From NCBI GenBank assembly GCA_015698045.1, contig BLAL01000316.1:62001-126000 (forward strand): a stretch of DNA of 64,000 nt, read 5' to 3'. The notes below the pieces were generated by a model. The model was not told where the DNA came from and did no database searches. It saw only the letters and a program-made list of their open reading frames with translations. Below are positions 49,314 to 59,299 of this stretch, piece after piece. This DNA is from Rhizophagus clarus. Its lineage: Eukaryota > Glomeromycota > Glomeromycetes > Glomerales > Glomeraceae. The translations under genes were made by a program, and so were the position numbers. The stretch's first letter is position 1. Each line of letters opens with the position of its first letter.

Positions 49314-49378
49314 GACTGAGGTACTTATTTTTACTCCATTAACTTTTGTTAATTCTAATAAACTTTACAATTTTCAAC

Positions 49379-50617
49379 ATGGCATCCACGTCTAACTTTA
49401 TCATTTCCTTCTTGCAAACTTATAACAAAAAATCATTTTGGAATTTTTTGGTCGTCTCTTCCTAAGATATTATTAGGTCATTTCCTTCCTCTACTACTAC
49501 GCCCGATACCTTACATGGACACTGGTTCTTCAAATTTCTTAAAGCTTTTAAAGATTATAAACCTTCTATGTACACTTTATTAGAACCTCAGGTGTGTTGA
49601 TTTTTTTTTGTTTTACAATAATAGAGGAATACTTGGTTTGTCGCGTCTCAGATTTAAGGGAATTACTGTATTTGACTATTTGGTAGCCACTCCAAATCCT
49701 CTTGTTCAGGCAATCTATTGTTGCTAATAAAGGTCTGCTTATCTTGGAGAAAAGATAGGCTAGGCACCTTCCTTTATTATTAAATAAAAAGTTATTAACA
49801 CACCACTAACCTACCTGTACTTTTACAGTTAAGGAATGAAAAAATACGTGATCTGGAAAGATTTAAGAAATATTGGATTGAAATAATCCAGGAGTGTGAA
49901 AAAGTATGCTAATTAAATTAATTTTTTTAATTATACTTTTCTTTTAAATTCCAATTTTCCTAACTTGTTTTCCAATTTTAGTGGCATCATTTAGTTCTAG
50001 CTTGTAATGAAAGAAATTTTCTTCTCGCTCGTCTTGATGTTGTAGATAGGGAAATAAATCAAATACAACTTTCTTTTAAGACGCTTCCTTTTGTTGAAGA
50101 TTTTTCTGATTTTGAAGATCCTCCTTTAAATAATATTACTTTTTCTGATTCTGGGACTGCTTCCAGTACATCTGAGTCACGTTCTGAAAAAAGAAAATTA
50201 CGTCCTAGGGTTCCTCCTCCTCCTCCTCCTGAAAAATCAAAATATGTTGTAAATACACCTCCTAGAAAACGCCGCAGAAAAAATCATACTACTTCTCGAA
50301 TTTCTAGACCAATTTCTATTCCTCCTTCTGATTCTTCCTCTTCTGATTCTATTTCTTCTTCTCCTCTTGATTCTCTTCCTTCTTTATTACCAACTATAAT
50401 TATTCCTTCTTTACCTATTAAACAAATATTACTACTACCTCCTCACGAATTTCCTTTACGTCCTATCCAACATCAACAACCGCAACAAGAACAAACTCAT
50501 CAATCATCTCCTCCTGTATCTTTTAAACCATCTACTCCTTCACCTGTATCAAGTCCTGACCATTCTTCACCTCAACTTGTATGTAATAAAATGTGTCCAA
50601 TACATTGTCTCCAATAA
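49379..50617 (+). CDS. Antisense spliced gene inside the Gypsy element, Pro/Ser-rich protein of unknown function
   Basis: Plus strand, opposite to gag-pol. Three exons: 49,379-49,591, 49,829-49,903 and 49,982-50,617. Both introns are phase 0, start GT (GTGTGT, GTATGC) and end CAG or TAG, and the three exon lengths (213, 75, 636) are all multiples of three, giving 308 codons including the terminal stop at 50,615-50,617. Exon 1 and 2 products look folded and helical (FFKFLKAFKDYKPSMYTLLEPQ-type; KIRDLERFKKYWIEIIQE). Exon 3 continues with WHHLVLACNERNFLLARLDV and then a disordered Pro/Ser tail with a basic cluster (RKRRRK), a likely nuclear signal. One in-frame TAA at 49,463-49,465, where Gln would fit, breaks this copy. 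It converges with pol, 11 bp apart. Family unknown. Confidence 0.65.
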
Positions 50618-50628
50618 AATTATAATTA

Positions 50629-53600
50629 TTATTGTATAAGTACAATTGGTTCTAATACTTGATTTTGATAAAATTTTAAATGATTTCCATGTACTACATT
50701 TTTGACTAGTTTACCATCCATAGTACGTAACTTATAGACATTATTATCTAAAACTTCATGGATAAAATAAGGTCCTATCCATTTATCTTCTAATTTTGCC
50801 GAAAAATTAGTTTTAAGCTATGTTTGTTCAACTAAAACTTTATCTCTTATTTTAAGTTTAACTGATATTCCTTGTTGGTCATGTCGTTCTTTCTGCTTTT
50901 GTTGTTCCTTATCAATAATACTAATGACTTCTTGTCGATCAGTTTCCAAATTTTCAATAAGTTGATACAATCTTGCTAAAAGAGGATTTTGTTCATCTTT
51001 TTCTTGTATATTTGGTAATTTTAAGTCAATTGGTAATGTTGCTTGTCGTCCATAGACTAAATAGAATGGCGTAAAACCTGTTGTACTATGTTTCTTTGTT
51101 CTATAAGCAAATAGGGTAGCATCTACCAACTGGTCCCATTCTTTGTTTTCAGAATTAACTAGTTTAGCAATGCACTCTCCTAAAGTTCTATTGAAACGTT
51201 CTACCATTCCATTTGTTTGTGGCCTATAAGGTGATGTTAGTCTATGCTTTGTTTGATAATTTTCACATAATTTATCTATTATTTGATTAACAAATGAAGT
51301 TCTTCTATCAGATAAAATTTCTTGAGATACACCATGACGACAAATTATTTCTTCATAAATAAACTTAGCAACAGTTTCAGCACGAATATTTTCTATAGCT
51401 TTTGCTTCTGACCATTTAGTAAAATAGTCCATTGCAACTATTATATATCTATTTCCTTGTACTGTCCTAGGAAGTGGTCCTTTAATATCAATACCAATTC
51501 GATAAAATGGGCTTTTCACTTTTATTGGTATAAGTAGTTCTACCCTTTGTTGAGATTCTCTTCTTTGGCATGTATCGCAAGTATTGATATAATTTCTAAT
51601 ATCTTCAAACATTTAAGGCCAATAATAACGTTCTTTTACTTTTTCAAATACCGCATCAATTCCTAAATGCGCAGCATTTAAGTCTTGATGTAAATGACAA
51701 AGAATAGATTCTACTTGTTCACGTAAAATTACTCTTTTAAAATCATCTTGGGTTCTCCTATATAATAAATTATATAATGAGCTGAGGTATGACGAATCTT
51801 TGCTTTTTGAGTACTATTGTAATGATCTGGAACCCAGATATTGCACTAAGTCTCTATACGTTTGTTCATTCATGGTTAATATTTTGTTGATTATTGGGGA
51901 TGTTTTGTAGACCTGTGTTGGGATTAATTTGAGATAAGGCGTTTGCATTAGAGTGTTTAGTTCCTTTTCGATATTGAATTTCGTAATCATATTCTGAAAG
52001 AGTTATTTTTCATCTTTCTAACCGTCGATTAGCTGTTTCAGATGAAGAGTTAAGTAACCATTTCAAGGCTGAATGATCTATAATAATGGTAAAGTGGATT
52101 CCAAATAAATAGTGTCTAAAATATTTAACTGCCCAAATAATTGCCAAACATTCTAATTCTGTAATGGTATAATTCTTTTCTGCAGGAGCCAAAGTTCTAC
52201 TAGCATAAGCGATTACATATTTATCTTTACCATCCTTTTGAGCTAATACTGCACCAATTCCAATGAGTGAAGCATCTGTATATAAAAGAAATGGTTTATC
52301 AAAATCTGGATACTGAACTATAGGTGCTTGGGTAAGTTTAGTTTTCAATATTTCAAAGGCTCATTGTTGAGTTTCTGTCCATTTATAAACTACATCCTTT
52401 TTTAATAATTCATATATAGGGTCAGCTAATTGAGAGAATTTCTTTATAAAACGTCAATAATATGAAAATAATCCTAATACACCTCTTAAATCACGAATAT
52501 TTGCAGGTATTGGATAATTCACAATTTTGTCTATTTTTTCAGGATCTGGTTTAATTCCTTCTTCTCCTACAACATGTCCAAGAAATTGTAATTCTTTTGC
52601 TCCAAAATGGCATTTTTCTGCCTTTAGTCGAAAATTGGCTTGTCGAATTTTATCAAATACTTCTTCTATATGTTGTAAATGCTCTTGAAAAGTTTTTGAA
52701 TAAATGATAATATTATCAAGGTAAACCATGACAAATTTTTCTTTGAGATTTCCTAATACCTTATCCATGGTTCTTTGAAAAGTAGCAGGGGCATTACATA
52801 GACCAAAAGGCATTACTTTAAATTCATAAGTTCCAAATTTAGTGATAAATGCTGTTTTTTCTTGATCTTCTGCTTTTACTTTTATCTGCCAATAACCTGA
52901 AGCTAAATCAAGCATTATAAACCATTGAGCTCCATTTAGTGAATCCAATATTTCATCAATTCTTGGAAGTGGGTAATTATCCTTTTTTGTTATATTATTG
53001 AGAGGCTTGTAATTAACACAAAATCGTAATTGACCATTTTTCTTTTTAACTATTACTACTGGAAATGATCAAGGACTAGAGGATGGTTGAATAAGATTTT
53101 GTTTTAACATCTCATTTATTTCTTTTTCAATAAACTTATTTTCTTTAGGTGCTGCTCTATAAGCATTTTTCTTAATAGGATGTACATTTTCAGTAATAAT
53201 AACATGCTCTCCTAAATGAGTCTGTTGTAATTCTTCCATAGATCGTGCAAAAAGATCTTTATTTTTATCTAGAATTTTGGTAAGAGATTCAATTTGCTTT
53301 TGCTCCAATTCTCCTATAGGAACTTTTTTATTTTCTTCAATAGTAATCTTCATTTTATTCTTTTCATCTTTATTTTGCATAACAGTATATATTTCCCAAT
53401 CTTGTTCTATTTGGCAACATTCCAAACAATTTTCTTGATCTTTTAAAATTTTGCATAAGCATCGACCAGGACCTTGACTATTTGTTGTTCCATCTCTTGT
53501 TCCATATTTTGTTTCATAATATTCCATAAATGCGACAGAATATTTACGATCTTCAATTTGAAATTCTTCATTGTTGATTTTAAGATTATAATAAGGTATA

Positions 53601-54694
53601 GGTTCCAAATCTTCTTCTTCTTCTTCTAGTTCTAATTCCCCTTGAGGATCAATAATAATAAACCTAGTTGGGTCTATTTTTTCCATACACGTTACAGGTA
53701 TTGTTTGAATTTGATCATTACATTTTATTTTCATTGTATTATTATTATAATTAATTATTGCTTTAACATATTTTAACTATATATTTCCTAGTAATACATT
53801 ATATTCTTGTAATTCAGTTACTATTATATCCATCCTGGTTTCGATATCTCTTATTTTAATTGGAACTTGTCTAACTAATCCTAAAGGTGCTGTCTTTTTA
53901 CCGGTTACATCAATGATTCTAATACTTGTAGAAATATCAATTGTCTTATCAACTTTGTCCAAATATCTTTTAGAAATTATACATCCAACTGCTCCAGAAT
54001 CAATAAGAACATTCACTTTTTCTCCATATACTTCAGCTTCTCCAAATAATGCTTCTTTAACTTCTTCAATTTGATGAACATATGTAGATTTTTCTTTAAC
54101 CAAACTCTTCAAAATTTCTTCAATATAAGTAACATGTGTCGGTGTAATTAATTCCTGATTAGCCATTTCTTTATAGTTATCCCAACTGAATAATTCCCAT
54201 GGTCCTTGCTTGTCTGGTTCTGTGTGTTCCAATTTTTGATTGGATATTAATTTGGTCACATAAATATCACAATTAAAATTTGGATCATTGAATAGGTATG
54301 ATAACTCTTCTTTTTTGAGTTTGACTCCTGTTTCCTCTTGAGTTTCTCTAAGTACAGCTTGAATTGATGATTCTCCTAATTCTACTTTTCCACCAGGTAC
54401 TTGCCATAAATTATGCATTTCCTTATCTTTCTGACATCGTTTTGATAAATAAATTCCATTATCCTGATATAAAATATTCATTACATAAGTAGGTCTTTTC
54501 AAGATTTGTTTAACTGGTTCATTTTCCTTAAATTCTTTGAATGATTCTTTCCATTTTACTGATTTTCCTTTATTTAAATTAGTATTCTCTTGTTCACGAG
54601 AATTAAAAATAATATTATTTTCATTATTAGTACTATTTGAGGGTTTTAGTTTGTTCGCACTCTTACCTTCCAAAGGTGCGGATATTAGTTTAAA
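50629..54694 (-). pseudogene. Pol polyprotein: Nudix - protease - RT - RNase H - integrase (decayed)
   Basis: Entered from gag by -1 frameshift at 54,688-54,694. Nudix domain about 54,490-54,104, box G-x5-E-x7-RE-x2-EE-x-G at 54,323-54,391, preceded by LWQVPGGK as in MutT. Protease LIDSGAVGCIIS about 53,985-54,010. RT shows IMLDLASGYWQ (about 52,900), MPFGLCNAPATFQ (about 52,800) and YLDN at 52,712-52,720, where YLDD is expected. RNase H: LYTDASLIGIG, TELECLAI, DHSALKWLL (52,050-52,290). Integrase: HH and CDTCQ zinc finger, GIDIKGPL, SDRRTSF, NGMVERFNRTL (51,140-51,620), then a GPYF module near 50,770; no chromodomain. Stops: 53,777, 53,069, 52,454, 52,361, 52,010, 51,613 and 50,818; one frameshift between 52,010 and 51,850. 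Confidence 0.92.
54656..54694 (-). promoter_or_regulatory. -1 programmed ribosomal frameshift signal at the gag/pol junction
   Basis: On the minus strand the heptamer T TTA AAC (54,694-54,688) lies in the gag frame and is followed at once by the gag stop TAA (54,687-54,685). A 7-nt spacer leads to a hairpin at 54,680-54,656, either CGCACCTT pairing with AAG-(A)-GTGCG or an inner ACCTT-TGG-AAGGT stem. The -1 frame after the heptamer is exactly the pol frame. Confidence 0.85.
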
Positions 54695-56727
54695 GACTGA
54701 GTATTATTTCTATTTTGATTTTGGTTTTGTCTTATAGGCGCTCTACAGTCCTTTGAAATATGCCCTTTTCTTCCACAATTATAGCATTCAATATTTCGAC
54801 GATTGTTATTATTGTTTCTCTAATTGTTGTTGTTATTGTTACTATTATTTCCATTATTTTGAAAACTTCTTTGCCTGCAGTTCTTAGCAATATGTCCAGG
54901 TTTTTCACATAGATAGCACCCAGAATTTCTACCTTGATTATTTTGATATGGTTTTGGTTCTGTTCTAATTTGGCCTAATGCAGCTGCAATTCCTTCACTA
55001 ATTTTTCTTTCTACAATTTTTTCAATACTTTCTGCTTGTTGTGTAGCAGTATAAGTGGGTTGAAACATAGTCATATTAGTTTTTGCTGGAATCATTCCTC
55101 CATTCATATTTTGAAGATAATCTGGAATTAGCGAATAGGCAGATAATTCCATATTTAAAGATAAGGCAGTTTCCAATGCACGTGCTCTATCCATTGCTTC
55201 TTCAGCAGTTTCTGGCATAGCTGATTGAACTGGGACTATAAATTCAGGTTGTAATCCTTCAATAAATTCATGAATTTTATCTAATTCTGTTCTTCTTCCT
55301 TGAGGATCAACTCTTTTTCATAATTCTTCTATTGCTGCAATATAATCTTCTATAGTTTCGCCTGGTTTTTGCTTTCTATTTCTCAATTGGTGTTTCCATT
55401 GATTTAACTTAAAGGGATTACAAAAATAATCTGTAAAAGCATGAACAAATGAAATTGGTCGATACAGGGGATTATTCCAGTTTTGGATATTTGCACGATT
55501 ATACCAGGTAAGGGCAGTTCCTTTTAAATAAGAAGCAACTAAAATTACTTTTCTATTTTCTGGTACTTTATTGGCATTACAGGCTCTTTCAAAAGCTTCC
55601 AACCATTCTACAGGATCTTGGTTTTCTCCTTTAAATTCTGGGAAATCCACTAAACGAGTTTCTCTAGGTTCAGCGCTTCTATCAAAATATTCTTTCGCTT
55701 TAGCTACTAATTCAAAGATTGATTGCTCTTGTGGATTTAAGTCTTTCACTCAGTTAAGCGTTGGTCCTGAATTTTGTGTAGCTTGTCCTGCAATACTGAA
55801 GAGTGGATTCATCCAGGTATGAGAATTATTACTAGGTTGAAATTTTGAAGATGATGAAGATTGGGATTCAGGTTGATTTAAGGATTGTTTAGGTGTAGAG
55901 CTTCTAATTGAACTTTCAAAATTACTTTTTCGCTGATATTTAGAGTAAGATTTACTTTTATTTTGATCATTCCCTTCATCATGTAATCCATATCTTGACG
56001 AAAAAGAAAAATCTTAGGGTACAGTAATACTTGGCTCATCGTAAAGGTCATTGTATCGAAAAGAAAGTCGCAGTTGTAATGGTGAGGTACTAGAGCTTGA
56101 AATACTTTTACTATTTCCAATAGGATTTTCTGATGTATCCCAAATGTGTAAATTACTTGAATCTATATATCCTTTATTATTTTCTTTTTTCTTAATCTTT
56201 GCCTCTTTATTATTTCTTTGAGATTCATTCTCATTTGACTCAGTATTTTCCTTTAGTTGCTCATCTTCTATAGTTGTAGTAGTATCACTGCTGCTTTTAC
56301 TTGAATCTTCAGTAAGTCCGCTCATTTTTTTAAAGATGGTATTTTGAAATTAGCTAGTAATTCTCCAATAGAATAAAAGACTTTCAATCAAGGATTCAAA
56401 CAAAGGTGGTGTTCCTATGTATCTAATAGTTTGGATCAATTGCTCAATTAATTCTCGAGCTTGTTGTTGGCCTTGTGTCTTTTGTAGTTGCTCAAAAATT
56501 TGGATAGTTTGAAAGGTATATAATCCTTCTTCACTTCTAGGTTGTAATATACTCTTCCAAAATATTGCAAACGGTTGATTAGTATTTTCAATTAAATCTC
56601 GTTATACTGGCCAACAGATTTCACACGAAGGGTCATTCTTTTCTACTTGTTCTTGACTATGGGCTAGATGGTGTTTACTTGTTTTTACTAAATATTGGTA
56701 TTCCCTTGAGCAATCTGATTTGCTCAT
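54685..56727 (-). pseudogene. Gag polyprotein with two zinc knuckles (decayed)
   Basis: One continuous frame of 680 sense codons from ATG 56,727, 35 bp inside the primer-binding site, to TAA 54,685. N-terminal about 130 residues are Gln/Glu-rich and helical, then a Ser/Asn-rich stretch. The capsid-like Retrotrans_gag region (FPEFKGENQDPVEWLEAFE ... KPGETIEDYIAAIEEL) lies at about 55,318-55,690. Nucleocapsid: CYLCEKPGHIAKNC (about 54,890-54,930) and CYNCGRKGHISKDC (about 54,740-54,785), both CCHC. Stops at 56,602, 56,350, 56,014, 55,750, 55,318 and 54,820 (three-base positions starting there) are all compatible with former Gln or Trp codons. No frameshift in gag. Confidence 0.9.
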
Positions 56728-56761
56728 TCACTTTAATATTGAGAGTGGGTTTTTAATCTTT

Positions 56762-56778
56762 CCACCCAACTTGCACCA
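56762..56778 (-). other. Primer-binding site
   Basis: On the minus strand TGGTGCAAGTTGGGTGG lies 3 nt inside the 5' LTR. It starts TGG, as needed to pair with a tRNA 3' CCA end. The tRNA was not identified. Confidence 0.75.
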
Positions 56779-56781
56779 AAT

Positions 56782-58826
56782 TGTTATCTTGGCAAATGTA
56801 AAGGACTGAAACTTTACACGATACCCAAAATAACAGGAGTTTAACTCTGGTAAGAACTTTAACACGTGATATGATAAATTCTGAAGGCAAACGTTTATAA
56901 TAAAAATAAGTTAAGAATAACAAGGTTTATTAAGAAATAAAGAAATACGTTATAACTTTAGTTAATGGATTGATTCTTTTGTTAGCAAGAATAACCCAAA
57001 AAAATTATCTTTTGTTGCAGATAAAATCTTAATAATAACTAAAGAAATAAAATACAAAGATAAAAGTTAAATAACCAACTACTACGACTCTCCTTTACTT
57101 ACAACTTATTCAATCATTATATATAATAAAATAATAATAACAAAAATAAAATAAATATAATAAATAAAATATATAATATAAATATAACAAATAAAATAAA
57201 TCAAATAAATATAATAAATTATATTAATCATATTAATCAGATTGATCATATTATTATGATCATCATGATTATTATGATTATTACAACTATCATGATCGTC
57301 CTAACTATTACAACTATTACGACTATTATAACTATTGCGACTATTATAGGACCCAGAAATATATATATAGGGGTCAGGTGATGAAAGAAAATTTTACTAT
57401 GAGCTGTATGCAAGGGTTTTTTATATGAACGGTACGCAAACTTGACACCTGATATTGAAAATACCGCAAAAATACGCAAATAAAATTTCAGACCTTAAAA
57501 TTTTCAATTATTAATTAATTCAGCAAAGTGCAGTATATCATATGATATAGTTTCTATAATCTGCAGTTTGATATCGGTCTTTTTTTTATTAAAAAAAAAA
57601 AAATTATATTTGTTTCTCTTTATGTTATGTTAACGAAATATAATGAAATGTATTATATTTTAACAATATTTGTATACGAATTTATATAGCTTTATAATTA
57701 GAAAAAAATTTATTATTTTTTTTTTTTTTTTTTTTTTTGATATTTATATTTGAAAGTTCATTCCTACAATATGTTTAAATTCCAATTTGAAGTTCCAGTT
57801 CAAAATCTACAAAAAGAGATGTTAAAGAATATTAGTGAGTGTTCTTATATAAACCTACTCCTTTTTCCTTTAGAAATACTCACCTATCTTGAATTATTCC
57901 AAGTTCTAGTCTAAATTCCGCAAAAAAGAGAAGTTAGCAAACGCTTTATTCAAACTCGCACCCCCGCTTTTAGAAATACTTACCCGTCTCGAATTCCAAG
58001 TTCTGATCGAATTCTAAAATCTATAAAAAAGAAATTATAAAACATTAGTAAGCATTTTTTAATAAAATTCCTAAAAATTTGAAACTTACCAATGTAATAA
58101 GCTATAAAAAATAAAATAATCTTGATTATGTAGGTACTAAAAAACTAAAAGAAATGTTAGTAAAATTTTATTAACATTGAATTCTGCTTCTTACACTTAA
58201 CTCACCATATTTGCAAAAGTCCATTAGTTCCAATTTATACTCCAGTAGTACCTAGTACTTTTTTTTTTTATAAATAGTTTTTTTTTTATTTTTTTAAATC
58301 AGTGAAAAAGAAAAAGTTTCAGTTTATAAAAAATCTTTTTTTAAAAAAAAAATTCGGTTACTAATAATATAAATATTAAAAAAAAATTCAGTTTATAAAA
58401 CCGATAAAAAATATTAAATATTAAAAAAAAAAATTTTGGGTATAAAAACCGATAAAAAAATCTTTTAAAAAAAAAAAAATTTAAAACTATAAAATTGTAA
58501 ATTTTATGATTGATAAATCATATTTTAACATATCGAATAATTTTCTACAACAGTATATATGATCGGCCAAATAAAAATATAGGTCAAAATACGCAAATTA
58601 AATCTTTTACATATAAAAATTTTTGATAAAAATACGCAATCTAATGACCTAACTATGGACAAAAATCTCCTAAATTATACGCAAATCAAAACCTTACCCC
58701 GTTCAACTCCACTATGATGACGACGCATTGATAGACCCTACCCCTATATGTATATTTCTGGGTAATACTATTATGATTATTGCAATTATTATAACTATTA
58801 TGATCAAGCAATTTTTAACTTCAACA
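56782..58826 (-). repeat. 5' LTR of the Gypsy element (right), interrupted
   Basis: 2,045 bp in total. Without the 1,419-bp insertion and one 8-bp duplication it is 618 bp, exactly the length of the left LTR. Confidence 0.95.
57348..58766. mobile_element. 1,419-bp non-autonomous element inside the 5' LTR
   Basis: Flanked by the 8-bp duplication ACTATTAT (57,340-57,347 and 58,767-58,774). Termini contain inverted ACCCAGAAATATA..ATATAGGGGT. No coding frame. Interior has a T-tract, two diverged copies of a TTTAGAAATACTCACCTATC...CCAAGTTCTAGTC-type unit (about 57,865-58,040) and A/T palindromes. Younger than the Gypsy insertion. The 8-bp duplication suggests hAT; the ends are not typical. Confidence 0.88.
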
Positions 58827-59299
58827 CTATTATATGATGTATGGATATAATACTATCTCTTCTCATATCATAAAACTCATTTGTCCATAATTCTATATTA
58901 CATGATTTTATGTCATTATCTTTTTGACAATAATATCTTGTACTATGATTTTGAACCAGTTTGTACCATTTGATTAACGCTAATAAATGGATTAATGATC
59001 GTGAACTATTTAAATAAATAGTATGCTCAAAATAAAATTGTATTTAATCAGAATAAACATCGATCGATCCATCATAATATACAAATCAAGCTAATATATA
59101 TGAGGATTTTTTGTGATGAGCAGCCTAAACAGAATCATATATGTCTGCTCCAATTCTTATTCTCCCATATTGTATAATTCTAGGGTTTACGATAGTACCG
59201 TTATTTGAATCTATTATAGAGTAGATGGAGATAAAATAATAATTATTATACAAACTATTATAAAATTCTACCAGTACATCAGGAAATTTTATAGGGCGA

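Larger units (their letters stand above)
47859..58826 (-). mobile_element. Ty3/Gypsy LTR retrotransposon with Nudix domain and antisense gene
   Basis: Minus-strand element bounded by 618-bp LTRs (the right one enlarged by a later insertion) and a 4-bp duplication CTAT (47,855-47,858 and 58,827-58,830). Internal order, 5' to 3' on the minus strand: primer-binding site, gag, -1 frameshift site, Nudix, protease, reverse transcriptase, RNase H, integrase, a gene on the opposite strand, a small sense ORF, polypurine tract, 3' LTR. RT before integrase defines Ty3/Gypsy. It sits within the coding relic described above. Many stops make this copy non-autonomous. Confidence 0.95.

Noticed and set aside
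50200..50400. Pro/Ser-rich plus-strand frame as simple low-complexity chance ORF
   Set aside because: The frame joins in phase through two good introns to helical, non-repetitive exons 1 and 2, so I kept it as a gene of the element.
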